From: Dermatemys mawii | Lineage: Eukaryota; Chordata; Testudines; Dermatemydidae | Length of the DNA: 64,000 nt | NCBI GenBank assembly: GCA_007922305.1 | Contig: ML677334.1 | Location: forward strand, 18,832,291-18,896,290 | Direction: 5' to 3' | In this document: one piece after another, positions 23,711 through 34,545 of the stretch | Position numbering within the stretch: position 1 is the first letter of the stretch | How the letters are laid out: every line of letters starts with the position of its first letter | The notes under the pieces: model-generated | What the model saw: the letters and a program-made list of their open reading frames with translations, nothing else | The model's database searches: none | Told to the model about the DNA's origin: nothing | Made by a program: the position numbers and the translations under genes

Positions 23711-23771
23711 AACTTGTTCATCTTGATGTGTATCCAGTTCCAAATCATCTGACATCTATGGATATTTCTAG
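23711..23771 (+). CDS. PHLPP1: PHLPP1 short exon (LRR, 61 bp)
   Basis: A 61-bp exon after acceptor cttctcccag and before donor gtaaga. Joined to the leading G of the previous exon it reads ELVHLDVYPVPNHLTSMDIS plus AG. It is too short to stand out as an open frame, but both neighbouring phases require it, and PHLPP1 has a matching segment (LVQLDVYPVPNYL in mammals, from memory). It supplies about one repeat of the array. Confidence 0.93.
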
Positions 23772-24169
23772 GTAAGAAGGATGATGGGCTTTCTCTTGCT
23801 ATTTGTAACATCTACATCAATCTGTTAAGTGGGTGGGATGTGAGGCTCGCCTGTGTTTTACTGAGTGTAAATATGAACTATGGAAGGGTTGTGATGTTGC
23901 CCAAGAGATATCAGGAATTTTGAATCTTATTCCCAGTTCTTCAGCTGTACCCTATCTCTGGTCCTATATAGTGGGCGCTCTGCCTGTTTCTCTTTAATTT
24001 TGTGATAAACATACTAGTGGAGTCATTTACAATTACTTTCGTATAAACTTCATTGGTTAAAAGATTCCCTGTCCAATGAACATAGGCTGGATTTGTTACA
24101 GGGAGGTTTCTTGAGTGCTTCCTCCATATCAGTTTAGTTCTCTGTTAAGCTCAATATTTAAAGCATGTA

Positions 24170-26030
24170 GTTTCCTAAACAGGGATGACTTATGTTTGTG
24201 CTGCTTTTTCGAGTGCTGGTCCTTATGTGTATTCCACACATGGGTACACATGCGCCTGAGTCCAGATATTTTAGCAAGTAGTGTCTGTTAAAATCTACGA
24301 GTCCTTGTGTACAGGTACGTAAAGGGCCAGTTCCATCCACCAGTGCAGCTCTCAACTCAGTGGTACCGACGCATCCTCCCAAAGAACACAGCATGACCAG
24401 AGATGTACTGTTACAGTCAGTGCTGACCAACTCTGGCCTAGCCCTCCTGGGGGACATAGCTACGCTGGAAGCTGATACTGCTTTGGTGTCTCAGGAACAA
24501 TCATTCTTACAACCATCAGGTGGGTTTGCCCCAGTACTGATGGCTTCACCATTGCAAGAACAATTTTCAGATTCAGACAAATATGATGAGCCAATCCCTC
24601 CTTCATCCCCACAGAGAGAGCTAAGCCTTGACAGCCGAGCCAGGATTTATGGTTATTGTTATGAACATGACCTTAGAAACCAATAGTTCCTTGTGAAATG
24701 GAGCCACCCTCAAATAATTGGCCCCTCTATTTTGCCCTATTGGGGACCATGGGATCCCTATACCAGACATCCAAAACATACCCAGAAGTCTTTCCGGTCC
24801 CCTCTGCCTTGCTCCAACAACTGGCTCCATCAGTGTATGAGAAGGAAGATGTTGAATCGGGATGGCAAGTACCGACATTTCCGATGGGAGTCTCCTGTTC
24901 CCTGGATGAGATGGTGTCTCCTTCTTGTCCCTCCCCACCAGATTACCATAAGCTATACCAGGACTTACTGTGTAGAACAGCTGGTGATCTGCAGCTGTCT
25001 CTGGGAAGTTCAAGACTCACACCACTGACCATTGTACATTCTGCAGCCTTCGGGGGTCAAGTAAGGTGGTTCACCCTGTTAACAAGGCCATATAAGAACA
25101 AGTGGAGAGATTGGTCTGGCACACCCCAGCGTCTTGCCCCTCACATCTAAGAGGGCTGAGAATTGCTCTTTGTTCCAGCAAGGAGAGCTAAATTCTTGTT
25201 TTCCACCCTGCTCTCAACCCCCTGATGGTACAGGCTGCTATGAAACCTAATAGGTCTCAGTACTTAAAGACCACCCCATCAGATAAGGGCTCCATGAGAC
25301 TGTACCTCCTGGGGAAAATATCTTCTCCGTGGGCTTGCAATTCTACCGATTCCAATTACCAGGCTCTCCTAGCCAAGTATGACTTTAATAACTACTCTAG
25401 GCTGCCAGCCTATTCAGGACAAACTTTCCTCTGAGGACAAAGCGCAGTTCCTGCCTTTTCTTCTAGAGGGTGGCAAACTGGTAGTGAAAATAGCTCTTTG
25501 AGATGCAATTGATGCAGCATCCAAAAGCTTGGCCACTGGTATTGATACAAGCAGGAATTTGTGGCTGCAATCTTTGAGCTTCCACAAAGAGATGCAGAAT
25601 ATATCAAAGATCTTCCCTTTGCGTCCAGCCTCTTTAACACAGACTGACTTGCTCTACTCATTAAAGGACTTAAGGCCTATTCTTTGGTTCCTGGTGATCA
25701 ACACACCAGCCCCAAGGAGAAAGCACTAAAGGCAAACCTATAAACCAAGGCCACCACCTTCTCCTCCTGTGTTTTACTGCCAGCATCCTGCCGAGCTTCC
25801 CGCAAGCAACAGAAGACTGAGGCCCTGCTTTCTGGCCTCCTCTACCACCACGCCTGTCACCCATTCCTAGCCCACTGCTATGAGCCTCTTTTGACATTGT
25901 AGTTGGGCCAATGGACACTGTTTGTTAAAGTCTACAGACTTGGGTGTGTGGCATGCATGTATACCCACGTGTGGAATACAGATAGGGGCCATGCATATCA
26001 AAGAACCTCCGGTTACAGTAAGTAACCTTC
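24170..26030 (+). mobile_element. DIRS-like retroelement with inverted terminal repeats
   Basis: The left end (about 24200-24300: ttcgagtgctggtccttatg, then gtattccacacatgggtaca) is repeated in reverse complement at about 25905-26010. The shared text includes gtattccaca, gggtayacatgc, agtgtcyrttg-type segments and taaagtctac. Inverted rather than direct terminal repeats around a gag-like ORF with no terminal target duplication fit DIRS elements. Only ORF1 remnants are present; I see no reverse transcriptase or tyrosine recombinase, so this is an internally deleted copy. Outer limits are approximate. Confidence 0.6.
24360..25729 (+). pseudogene. DIRS ORF1 remnant with LAP2-alpha-like domain
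   Basis: Broken pieces in different frames: 24360-24686, 24698-25150, 25225-25434 and 25440-25729. The later part has NYQALLAKYDFNNYSRLPAY, then EGGKLVVKIAL and, after a stop, DAIDAASKSLATGIDTSRN and LWLQSLSFHKE. This order resembles the domain shared by DIRS1-like ORF1 proteins and the C-terminus of vertebrate LAP2-alpha (TMPO). At least one stop and several frame changes show it is dead. The resemblance is from memory and needs a profile search. Confidence 0.55.
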
Positions 26031-26988
26031 ACTTAAGTGCCATTAACTTCATAAACACTACTTAAGGCACTTGTAAGCTATTAAACTTTTTAAATGGGAG
26101 CACAGCAGTAGATGAGCTAGCCTGGGGCTATGGCCATCAATTTTTCGATGTGCAAGGACATAAATCAGCGTAATTGGGAATCTAACCTTAGTGTACTTAC
26201 GTGGGTAAGTATGATTTATTGAAAAGTGCTGTTTGTAATGCTTTGTTCTCCACTTCTTACAAATCATATTAAGGAATATTTGATTTTGTGATTACTTTGA
26301 AACTTTTTTATGACTTCATTTTTGTTTTATAATAAATTGGCATACAGTTAAGCATTGGGGTTTCTTCAGTTTTTTTTCCCCCTGTAGGAGTGTTTGTTTG
26401 ATTTGGAAGTCATGATTATATTTTTAAGATAATTGATATTTCAATAAAAGTATGGGCTTGATCACTTTCATCCCTCTGTTAATAAATCCAGAGGAGACAT
26501 ACTAATAAGGACAGTTGATTTCTATGAAGTCAGAAGTATTGTTCCCTAAACTTAAAAATTCTGCATGCAGCTATCTGAAGTTAGATGCCTAATTGTGTAT
26601 ATGAGCATTCAGTTAAGTGCTCGACTGGGTGTATATCTGTTTCTCCTTGTACTAGATGTTCTACTGTTGAAAAGAGGAAAGGATTTGCAGTATTTGTGTG
26701 CCCAGCTTCACCTTTGTGCATGTTTTCAGTGTGGAGTTTGAAAACTTACCCCCTTCCCAAAAATGCTTACTTTATAAAATAATTGGCTGCTTTCTCTTGT
26801 TGTTCAACCAAAATCTCACTGTCCTCAGTGTTTTCTCAATGATGAGAGTATCTGCAATTCCCACTGGGACCTGTGTGTGCAACAGGCTTTGTGTGTGTTT
26901 GCACTTGTGTACAGATAAGTTTTTGATTGTGTTAGTAATAGTCTTTAAGGACTACACCTTCATTTGATTCCTGTGTTCATCCCCATAG

Positions 26989-27084
26989 AAACCACCTGGA
27001 AAGCCTTCCTGAGTGGGTGTGTGACAGCAGAAAACTAGAAGTGTTGGATGTTGGCCACAATCAACTATGTGAACTGCCTGCCCG
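26989..27084 (+). CDS. PHLPP1: PHLPP1 exon (LRR, 96 bp)
   Basis: A 96-bp exon between acceptor atccccatag and a perfect donor gtgagt. It completes Arg and reads NHLESLPEWVCDSRKLEVLD, then VGHNQLCELPA plus two bases. One full leucine-rich repeat with the consensus LPxWxC...LxVLDxGHNxL is visible. Phase continues into the exon at 31668. Confidence 0.94.
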
Positions 27085-27419
27085 GTGAGTCCTTTGGACC
27101 AGGTTACATCTCTTGGGACAGTATAATCAAATTCAAAAATAATTGCTGATTCAGTGTTTACTGTGTTCCATTGACGGGCAAACTTGTTTTGTCTTCTGAT
27201 CGATTTTATTTTTACCTCATGGGATGTCATGATGCCATAAGCTTCAGCACAGCCTTTCTTCTTTACTTTCATGCGGAGAACGATGTCTTTGAATTCCAGA
27301 CAGAAGTTCTAAAGCTGTCTATGCAGCTGTTCAGAGAGGAAAGCTTATTAAATATTTACACCATAACTTTGCAGGATGCTTTATAGATTCAGAAATTACA
27401 ACTTAATTCTGTTCCCCTA

Positions 27420-28170
27420 GAAGCCCCAAACAAGGCTCCATGGTGCAAAGTGCTATAGAAACAGAGAAATCCCCGCCCCTAAGGACATTACCCAACTAAG
27501 ATATGACAAGACTCAACAAATAGTTGAAACAAAGGACTGGGCCTGCTCTAGGTTTTTACAGTGAGTTGTTGGACAGTGAGCATTATTCTCAGGTAAAAAG
27601 ATGAGCTCTCTCCCCCAAGACTTAACTTAACAAACAAATATAAATGATAGGGAAGAGAAGAGAGATCTTAATATTTTTTTATAAGTAGCACTTTGATTTC
27701 CAAACTGATCTCCATTCATATGCCAGCTAATTCCCGTTGTCTCAAAGTGAAAAGTGGGTTTTGAGGAGGAATTAGAGTGAAAATGTGTGGCTCACAGGAA
27801 GAGGGTTGTCATTCCTGGTAGAGGGAGCAGCATGGAAAAGACATGGTGTGCATGGGAGAAGAGACACAGGCAGCAGCCATGTGGTGAGAAGAGTGGATGA
27901 AGTGATGGGTGCGGGGTGAGAGGCAGATCCGTGAAAGTGAGGATAAGTTCAAACTTCATATGGAAAAAGAACCATTGTAGTAACCCAAGGAGATGAGACA
28001 TGGGAAAGGAAGATTTTTTGGTGCTGTGTTGATTACATGGTAAAGAGTGTTAGGGAAGCCAGAGAGGAGGTTGTTTTAGTCCAGGTGAGAACTGTGGTGT
28101 GAACCAAGGACTTGGCATTAGAAATAGAAAGTAAAGGCAGAATTTAGAAATATAGGCTGAAAGGAATGAG
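27420..28170 (+). repeat. Ancient interspersed repeat, probably LINE-derived
   Basis: Starts with aaggctccatggtgcaaagt and continues through text of the type ttgtagtaacccaaggagatgag, gaagccagagaggaggttg and ttttagtccaggtgagaac. I recognise this as an old amniote repeat of LINE (CR1/L3) type but cannot fix the family. Confidence 0.4.
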
Positions 28171-28377
28171 TGAAGATGACTTAAGCAACCTAGCAGGCTA
28201 ACATATATATTGTTAATTCTCTGGGAATGCCTTGTTCACATCAACTGAAACTGCACCACTCATAAGAAAAACAAATCCAGTTGCTTTTCACTTGTATTTT
28301 TCAACAGAAAAAAATATCAAGGCATACACAGGGCATCTTTGGAGATGAATGAATGACTGAAATTAATGGCTCCAAGG

Positions 28378-28481
28378 TAGGGTGACCAGAGGGCAAGTGT
28401 GAAAAATCAGGACAAGGGATGGGGGGCAATAGGTGCCTATATAAGAAAAAGCCCTTAAAATCGGGACATCTGGTCACCCTA
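28378..28481. mobile_element. hAT MITE, 104 bp, TSD CTCCAAGG
   Basis: The perfect 8-bp duplication CTCCAAGG (28370-28377, 28482-28489) flanks a 104-bp element with ends TAGGGTGACCAGA and TCTGGTCACCCTA-type (one difference). It is a short, complete, non-autonomous hAT copy. Confidence 0.9.
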
Positions 28482-30389
28482 CTCCAAGGTACAATCAACA
28501 TTCATCTTCTCTCATCTTCCCATTAAATGTCAGGAACTGTCTTTAAACCTCCATAGCTCTTCCTGATAGCATATGCCTAGGTGACTTAGTGCTATTATAC
28601 TTATTGATGGGCCTACCCCAAAACATTGTCTCTGAACATCTCTGAACTTCAGGCACATTGGGCCTGGATTCAAGCTTTGATGTCCATTCCCAAATGTTTA
28701 TCAACAGTATCAACAAAATCCTCTGGCTTTTAGGTATAATATGTAACTGGAGAATTCTCTTCTGCCCCTTACGCCTTCCCGCATTCAAAGGAAACCTGGT
28801 TCATTTGTTTCCATATTGTACAGCATTTCCAGGACATGCTAAGGGGGATGAAGAGCTCACTGTTTGGAGAAAGTTTAATATCATTAAAAACGAAAGTCAT
28901 ACTTCGATGAATAAAGAGCTAGACTAGTGATTTGCTGGAAGCCTGGGGGTTGCACCTAATTTGAATAAGCTGCAGCAGATTGTAGTTGCACTTACCTTTT
29001 AATAACTGAGATATAGTCCTTCAAACTGTGAAGAGTAGAGTCAAGATGGAGCAGAATATACGAAGAACTGTAGTCTCAATGTTCCCCCACCTCCTTAACA
29101 TGCTGGCCCGCGCACCTCCTCGGGTAATCAGGTAGCTCAAGGGGCAAGCCAAAAAATTCTGCTTCGGTTCTCCCCAATTTTTTTTTAATTTAGCTTCCAC
29201 AGAAAACTTTAAATTTTTGACATCCCATCCTGATTTGGGATAGAAACTATTTCCAATTTTTTTTTACATTCTCTACATTTTGTTTTGTTGGCCAGCTTTA
29301 GTTACTAGATAACCCCTTTTATGTTGATAATGTTGACCATGCCTGTGAGAAGCAAAAAATAGAAGGAAAATTCCAATATTTTTTTTTTTGAGGCATTTTT
29401 GAACAAAATTGAGAGTTAAAGCAAAACAAAACTACTAAAATAAATGGGTTTAACAGTATATTTTAGAGATTCTTAACCTTATTGCTGAGTCATCTTGGCT
29501 AGAGAAAGGGGTGACATTGATTTGTATCCATAATTACATAATGCAAGCTATCATCCTCCTGAACTGTTGATACTGGCGCTCACTTGTAGTGTCTGACTGC
29601 ATCTGTCAAGGGAAAAGCCAGCACACTTAATTGATTACTTTGACACACTTGCCCAATGACTTACAATGGCACTACATAATAATAGCTGATGCATTGGTGG
29701 TGGGAGGGAAGGCAGGATTCTTTGTGAGTGGATGGGTCTTGTGTAAAGGGGGGAGGAAGGTTTCCACTAATGCTGAGTAATATGTGAATCTTTGCTTGAA
29801 AGCCAGGTCAAAAAGGGGCAGAATCATCCTTTGATTAAACTGTGTAGTCACCGGAGCACAAGACAGATGGCAGATGAAGAATAATTTTTTATTCTTTTGA
29901 TTAATATTTTTCTGTTTAAAATTGAAACTTGATCAGTTTGTGTTATCGGGCTTTTTAGGCCCAATATCTAAATTCCTTTAGCAACTTTTGTAGGAACAAT
30001 TAGTGGTTTTGACTTGCAGTTTACCAAAACAAACCTTTTATCCTCGCTCCCAGCCCAAAAAGAGGCAGTGAGGGGAACTTCAGGTCATCCTCAGCTTCTA
30101 AAAGCTCAAGATAGAAAGGCAAGCAGATTAGATAAATTTCATTCCCTGTAGAACTGGAAAGGAGGCTTTATGTTGGTTTGGTATTAACAAAAAGAAAAAT
30201 TGAAGTGGCAGGGAAAGTACAGTGTATTATGAGTCAGCACATGAGTATGGTGCTGCTACTATTACTTTTCCAGGGTGGTTGGTGTTCCCTCACTTTTTTT
30301 AATCCTTCATTATTTGGAGAAATTCCACAGGTGCAGCTTTCTGAAGTCCACTTCACCAGTGAAGTTCTTTCTAGGAGCAGCCTGTAGAG

Positions 30390-30642
30390 CAGAGGTGGGC
30401 AAACTATGGTCCCTGAGCTCCCAGCTGTTTCCCCGCCTCCCACCCCCTACCCAGGGGACAAAAAGCAGGGGAGGTTGGATGGGTTGGAGGTTCTGAGGGG
30501 AGCAGTTACGGGGTGGGAAGTGGGTGGGGGTCAGGTAGGGGCAGGGCCAGGCTGTTTGGGGAGGCACAGCTTCCCCTACCCGGCCCTCTATACAATTTTG
30601 GAAACCCAATGTGGCCATCGGGTCAAAGTTTGCCCACCCTTG
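30390..30642. mobile_element. hAT non-autonomous element, 253 bp
   Basis: Flanked by ctgtagag (30382-30389) and ctgtagcg (30643-30650), an 8-bp duplication with one difference. The ends are inverted: CAGAGGTGGGCAAACT at the left and AGTTTGCCCACCCTTG at the right. It is the same family as 14809-15646 and 59375-60414 but much shorter. Confidence 0.88.
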
Positions 30643-30874
30643 CTGTAGCGTGATCAGATAACCATTCCTTGTCCTTTCCGCTGCTCCTCCAAATCTCTCA
30701 ACACTCATCCCTTTTTTCTGAGAGGTTGGTGGAGTGTGGGAAGACATTGTAAGATCTTGTGTATTATTAAAACCACTCTTCTGCTAATCAGTTGTTTGAG
30801 CCATTTTTTGAAACAAGCTTTGGGTCCCCTATAAAGTAATAGTTCTCAGTGTGTCGTCATCTAATTTAGATTTA

Positions 30875-31637
30875 CTGTATATACTTTTAAGCCAAACTTT
30901 TTTAGTAAAAAAGGGAAGCATCAGAAAAGGGGTCGGCTTATGAACGGGTATAGAGAGAAAGAGAGGTGGGACACAGTCCCTCCCCTCAACAGAGAGGGCA
31001 AGGAAAGGCATCAAAGCCAGCAGAGCCAGAAGGGAAGAGGCGGGATCAGAATCTCTCTGCTTCTGGCCATGCTGCTCTCCCCCAGCCTCCGAAGCAGCTG
31101 CAGCTCTGGGGCTGGCTGGCTGCAGCCGTGCCTCTCTGCCCTGCTTGCCCAGAGCAGGCTGCCACTGCGCCACCCAGCCTGCCGGAGCAGCTCTAGCCAG
31201 GCCAAAGACATCCTCCCCTGGCCTGCTCCAGCTAAGGTGGGAAGGGATGGGATGGGATGGGGAGAGTGTGGGAATCAAGGGCGAGGGGTGGAGTCTTGTG
31301 GGGCGTCGTCACAGGGGTTATTCCCCTGATGCCCAACTTCTTCCTCCATAAAATTTCCCCAACAGTTGCTATTCTAACCCGTTAGGGTAAGCAGCTGGTG
31401 GGCTGAGACACTTTGTTTACTTAGGTTTACCTCTGTGCCTGTGGATGCTTGAGGTAAACAAACCATCTCGGCCTGCCAGGACTTATCCTGATGGCTCAGG
31501 AGCCAAAGTTTACCAGTCTCTGAATTATAGGGTCGGCTTATGAATGGGTCATAAAAAATTTCCACTTTTACTTACCCATCTTGCAGGGGGGAGGGGTGGT
31601 CTTATAAACGAACTGACTTATGATCAAGTATATACGG
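30875..31637. mobile_element. Mariner-like non-autonomous element ending next to a PHLPP1 exon
   Basis: TA flanks (30873-30874, 31638-31639) surround ends CTGTATATACTT and AAGTATATACGG, which are inverted copies with one difference. Further in, the motif ggggtcggcttatgaacggg near 30930 recurs as gggtcggcttatgaatgggt near 31530. No transposase is visible; the centre is GC-rich filler. The right end is 30 bp before the acceptor of the exon at 31668. Confidence 0.75.
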
Positions 31638-31667
31638 TACTTATTTTTTACATTTCATTTTTTTAAG

Positions 31668-31823
31668 GTTGTTTTGCAGTAGCAGTTTGCGTAAACTACT
31701 GGCAGGACATAACCAATTAGGAAGGCTACCAGAAAGGTTTGAACGAACGCAACTAGAAGTCCTGGATGTGCAACACAACCAGCTCCTTGAGCTCCCATCG
31801 AACCTTCTTTTGAAAGCTGACAG
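31668..31823 (+). CDS. PHLPP1: PHLPP1 exon (LRR), acceptor next to a transposon
   Basis: A 156-bp exon between acceptor ttttttaag and donor gtaaat. It reads LFCSSSLRKLLAGHNQLGRL, then PERFERTQLEVLDVQHNQLL and ends LLLKAD plus AG. Two leucine-rich repeats are present. The acceptor lies only about 30 bp beyond the right end of a mariner-like element (30875-31637), so the whole pyrimidine tract fits between them and the branch point probably sits in or at the edge of the element. Confidence 0.94.
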
Positions 31824-33989
31824 GTAAATTTTTTAAAAAAAAAATCCATGATGAATTTTTCATTTTATTCCTTAGTTGAAGGGGTAATCTGAGGGTCCCT
31901 TAAATTTAAAGCTGTGAGCCTTCTGTTCTGAAAACATGTGGCTTGTCTAACTCACTAAAACAAGTAATTCTTTTATTCTGGTTTTATGCTCTCACAGGCT
32001 TATTTTTTCTGTCACTAAGCTCCCACAGTACCCTTACATTTTGAAATCTAGCTACACAGTAACATGCGTGCCATTTTTTGCTACATGTTCCCAGGTATTT
32101 TAGCAGCAATTTCTAAATAAACATTTTTAACCCTGTGTGTCGAAACTTCTTTGTGAATCAAAAGCCAAAATTTATTATTTCATTTCAAACCAAATAAAAC
32201 CTGTCACATAAGATTGTCAAAATAACTGACAGTGGTTTCTTCTTTTCCAGCTTCTCAAATTTTTATGCCTTTGAGTGTTTGTCACTAATTTATTTAGTGA
32301 TATCACTTGATTTGATTTTTCCCCCCCCTTTTGTTTCTGTACTGCAGCTTCACATGCCTTGGAGTCTTTGTAATTTTGTTTATGAATCTAAAGACCCACT
32401 TTAAAATGTATTTTGATTTGTGTATGGTCTAGACTGAGGCATGAAAAGTATTTTTAAAACATATTTGTAGCATCTGAGTGAGGCAGATTTTAGAGGCCTT
32501 TAATGGGACTACCTTGCTTAGCTTTTTATATTTCTCGTACCTTCATGCATCAACAATGGTCATAGGCTTACTGGTGACATCAGTGCTGCATGTGACTTGC
32601 CATACAAGACTGTTTAGTTGGGTTTTTTTAAACTCTGACAACAGAATGCACAGCTACTGGCTCTCCTTGGGTCAGAAACCGAACTGTTAATCTCGCTGTC
32701 GCTATTTAGACAAGACTTATCACCAAAAGATTGGTCGTGAGTCAGTCAGAGAGATGTCCTTTATTTTATGCTATAGATCTTTTATGAAGGCAGTGTTCAT
32801 TTTCAACAGCTCATTATGTGAGGGTTTTAATGCTACAGGTTTGGTTGGAGAGGCAGTTTGCGTATAAATTCCAAACTTCAGTAATTTGCTGTGGGAAAAC
32901 TATCCTTTAGACTAAAACTTGTAATGCCAAAAGCTTAATTTTCATTAGGAAAGTTTTCTTCTGTTCAAGTTGCCCAAGTATCAAACGTCTTTCTTCATGG
33001 TTTTAAGGAATCTTTGAAATGTGCTTGTGCTGGGAGCTGAAATGGAGTTTTGATTTTAAAAGTTTGATTATTGTGGTATGCCTTCCATATTCAGCACTAT
33101 GTTATGTGCCAGGTTTGCTCAGCCAGTTTGTTCCAATATAGTTGTTCGATATTATGGTTGGAATTTTTCAGCCACCAAACACTCAATTAACAAGTTAGGA
33201 AACATAACAATATGGCTACCACAGCATCTGTAACTTATGGCAGTAAATTTAACAGTCTGTATAGTAAAGCAAAATATTACCTCTATTTTATGTGCAAACG
33301 GACAGATTTATAGTGGCTGATGGAGGATGACAACTTTGAACTTCCTGTCTTTTGTACATATAAAATGTCAACCATAACATTGCAGGAACATAGAGCCTGA
33401 TCCTGCAAGCATGTTCATAAGTGCTCACAAGGATAGATCCATTTTATCAAACAAACAAAAACAAATCTAAATCTCCCCACCCTCCTCAAGCAGGAATATA
33501 CATTTCTATTCAAGATTTTTTTTAAAAGAAAGAAAATATACTCAGTCAAGCCTGGAGAGCAAAAAAACCAAAAAAAATTGTTGTTCCAGAAAGCTACTCA
33601 CCTCTCTGAAAGAGGGGGCGGGGGAAAAGTATTTTCTGAATGAGATTTACCATTTGTTAGTCTAGAATACAGATTAATGCCATTTTGTGGTGAAATAGAA
33701 GAGCCATGGAGATTGTACCATAACACACACACCTTAAAATCAACTGCAAAAATATTAAGTACCATAAAACATTTGACGGAAATAAACAATCAGAAGAAAA
33801 TTCAGAATTTAAAGTAAAATGTATATGACAGATTCCAAATGTTCTCTTCTCTGGTGTGCGAACATCAACTTTAGCTGATACAGAACCTGGAGTGTATTTT
33901 GTATTTTTCCTCTGCTATGTAGACATCCCAATGCAATGTAAAGGAGCTTTCCTTTGTATACAAATGATGTCAAGTATTGTTGCAGGAGA

Positions 33990-34226
33990 TACACAGGCCT
34001 TGTCTACTCTAGAATTTTTCTTAACACTTTCGCAGCTCCACTGTTGGTTGGATCATTTATGTAGACCCATCCTGGGTGTATGTTGTTACCATGTCATCTA
34101 ACCCTAATCAGAAAAGATATAGATGAGATAATGGTAGAAATGATACTTTGGCTGATTTACTAGTGCACACACCACTGCTGCAGCAGTGACAGTTGTTGAG
34201 AAAAAGGGCAGCGTAGATTAGGCCTC
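33990..34226. mobile_element. Inverted-repeat MITE, probable
   Basis: The left end aggccttgtctac and right end gtagattaggcct are inverted copies with one difference. They resemble the ends of other MITEs here (48043, 38609). No target duplication is clear. Confidence 0.5.
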
Positions 34227-34404
34227 AAACTTGGAGTATGTGAAATTGGGTCTTGTCTGGAAAATGCCTTTTCACTTAATGTTTTTTAAAAAAACATGAA
34301 CTGAAAAAATTGTATGGCTGAAATTCAGTCAAACTGCTTTGTAGGGCAGCATCGCCCTATGACCATGTAATTAAACCACAGGTGTGGATGCTAAGACAAC
34401 TGGT

Positions 34405-34545
34405 TTCAAGTCTCAGCTTTGCCACAGTCTTTCTGCAACATGTGATGTTGGACAGATCATTATACCCTGGAGGGCCTTAATTTCCCCATCTATAAAATGA
34501 GACCTACATCCAGAAGTCTGTAGAGATAGATTTTGTTATATAGCA
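34405..34545 (+). repeat. MIR SINE
   Basis: The text ggtttcaagtctcagctttg, then gccttaatttccccatctat and aaaatgagacctacatc follows the MIR consensus (ctcagctttgccac ... tttcctcatctgtaaaatgg) on the + strand. Confidence 0.7.

Larger units (their letters stand above)
23772..26988 (+). other. PHLPP1 intron, 3217 bp
   Basis: Dominated by the DIRS-like element at 24170-26030. The flanks 23772-24170 and 26031-26988 look like unique AT-rich intron. The long open frames at 24360-25150 belong to the element, not to a host gene. Confidence 0.85.
27085..31667 (+). other. PHLPP1 intron, 4583 bp
   Basis: Contains ancient repeat sequence (27420-28170), a 104-bp hAT MITE (28378-28481), a hAT element (30390-30642) and a mariner-like element (30875-31637). 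I see nothing I can name in 28500-30380 beyond T-runs near 29180 and 29380. Confidence 0.85.

Noticed and set aside
24698..25150. 150-codon frame considered as a host gene in the intron
   Set aside because: Lies between inverted terminal repeats and forms one of several broken pieces of a DIRS-type ORF1.
30940..31329. 129-codon frame in 30940-31329 and its minus-strand partner
   Set aside because: Inside the mariner-like element ending at 31637; no domain and open on both strands.
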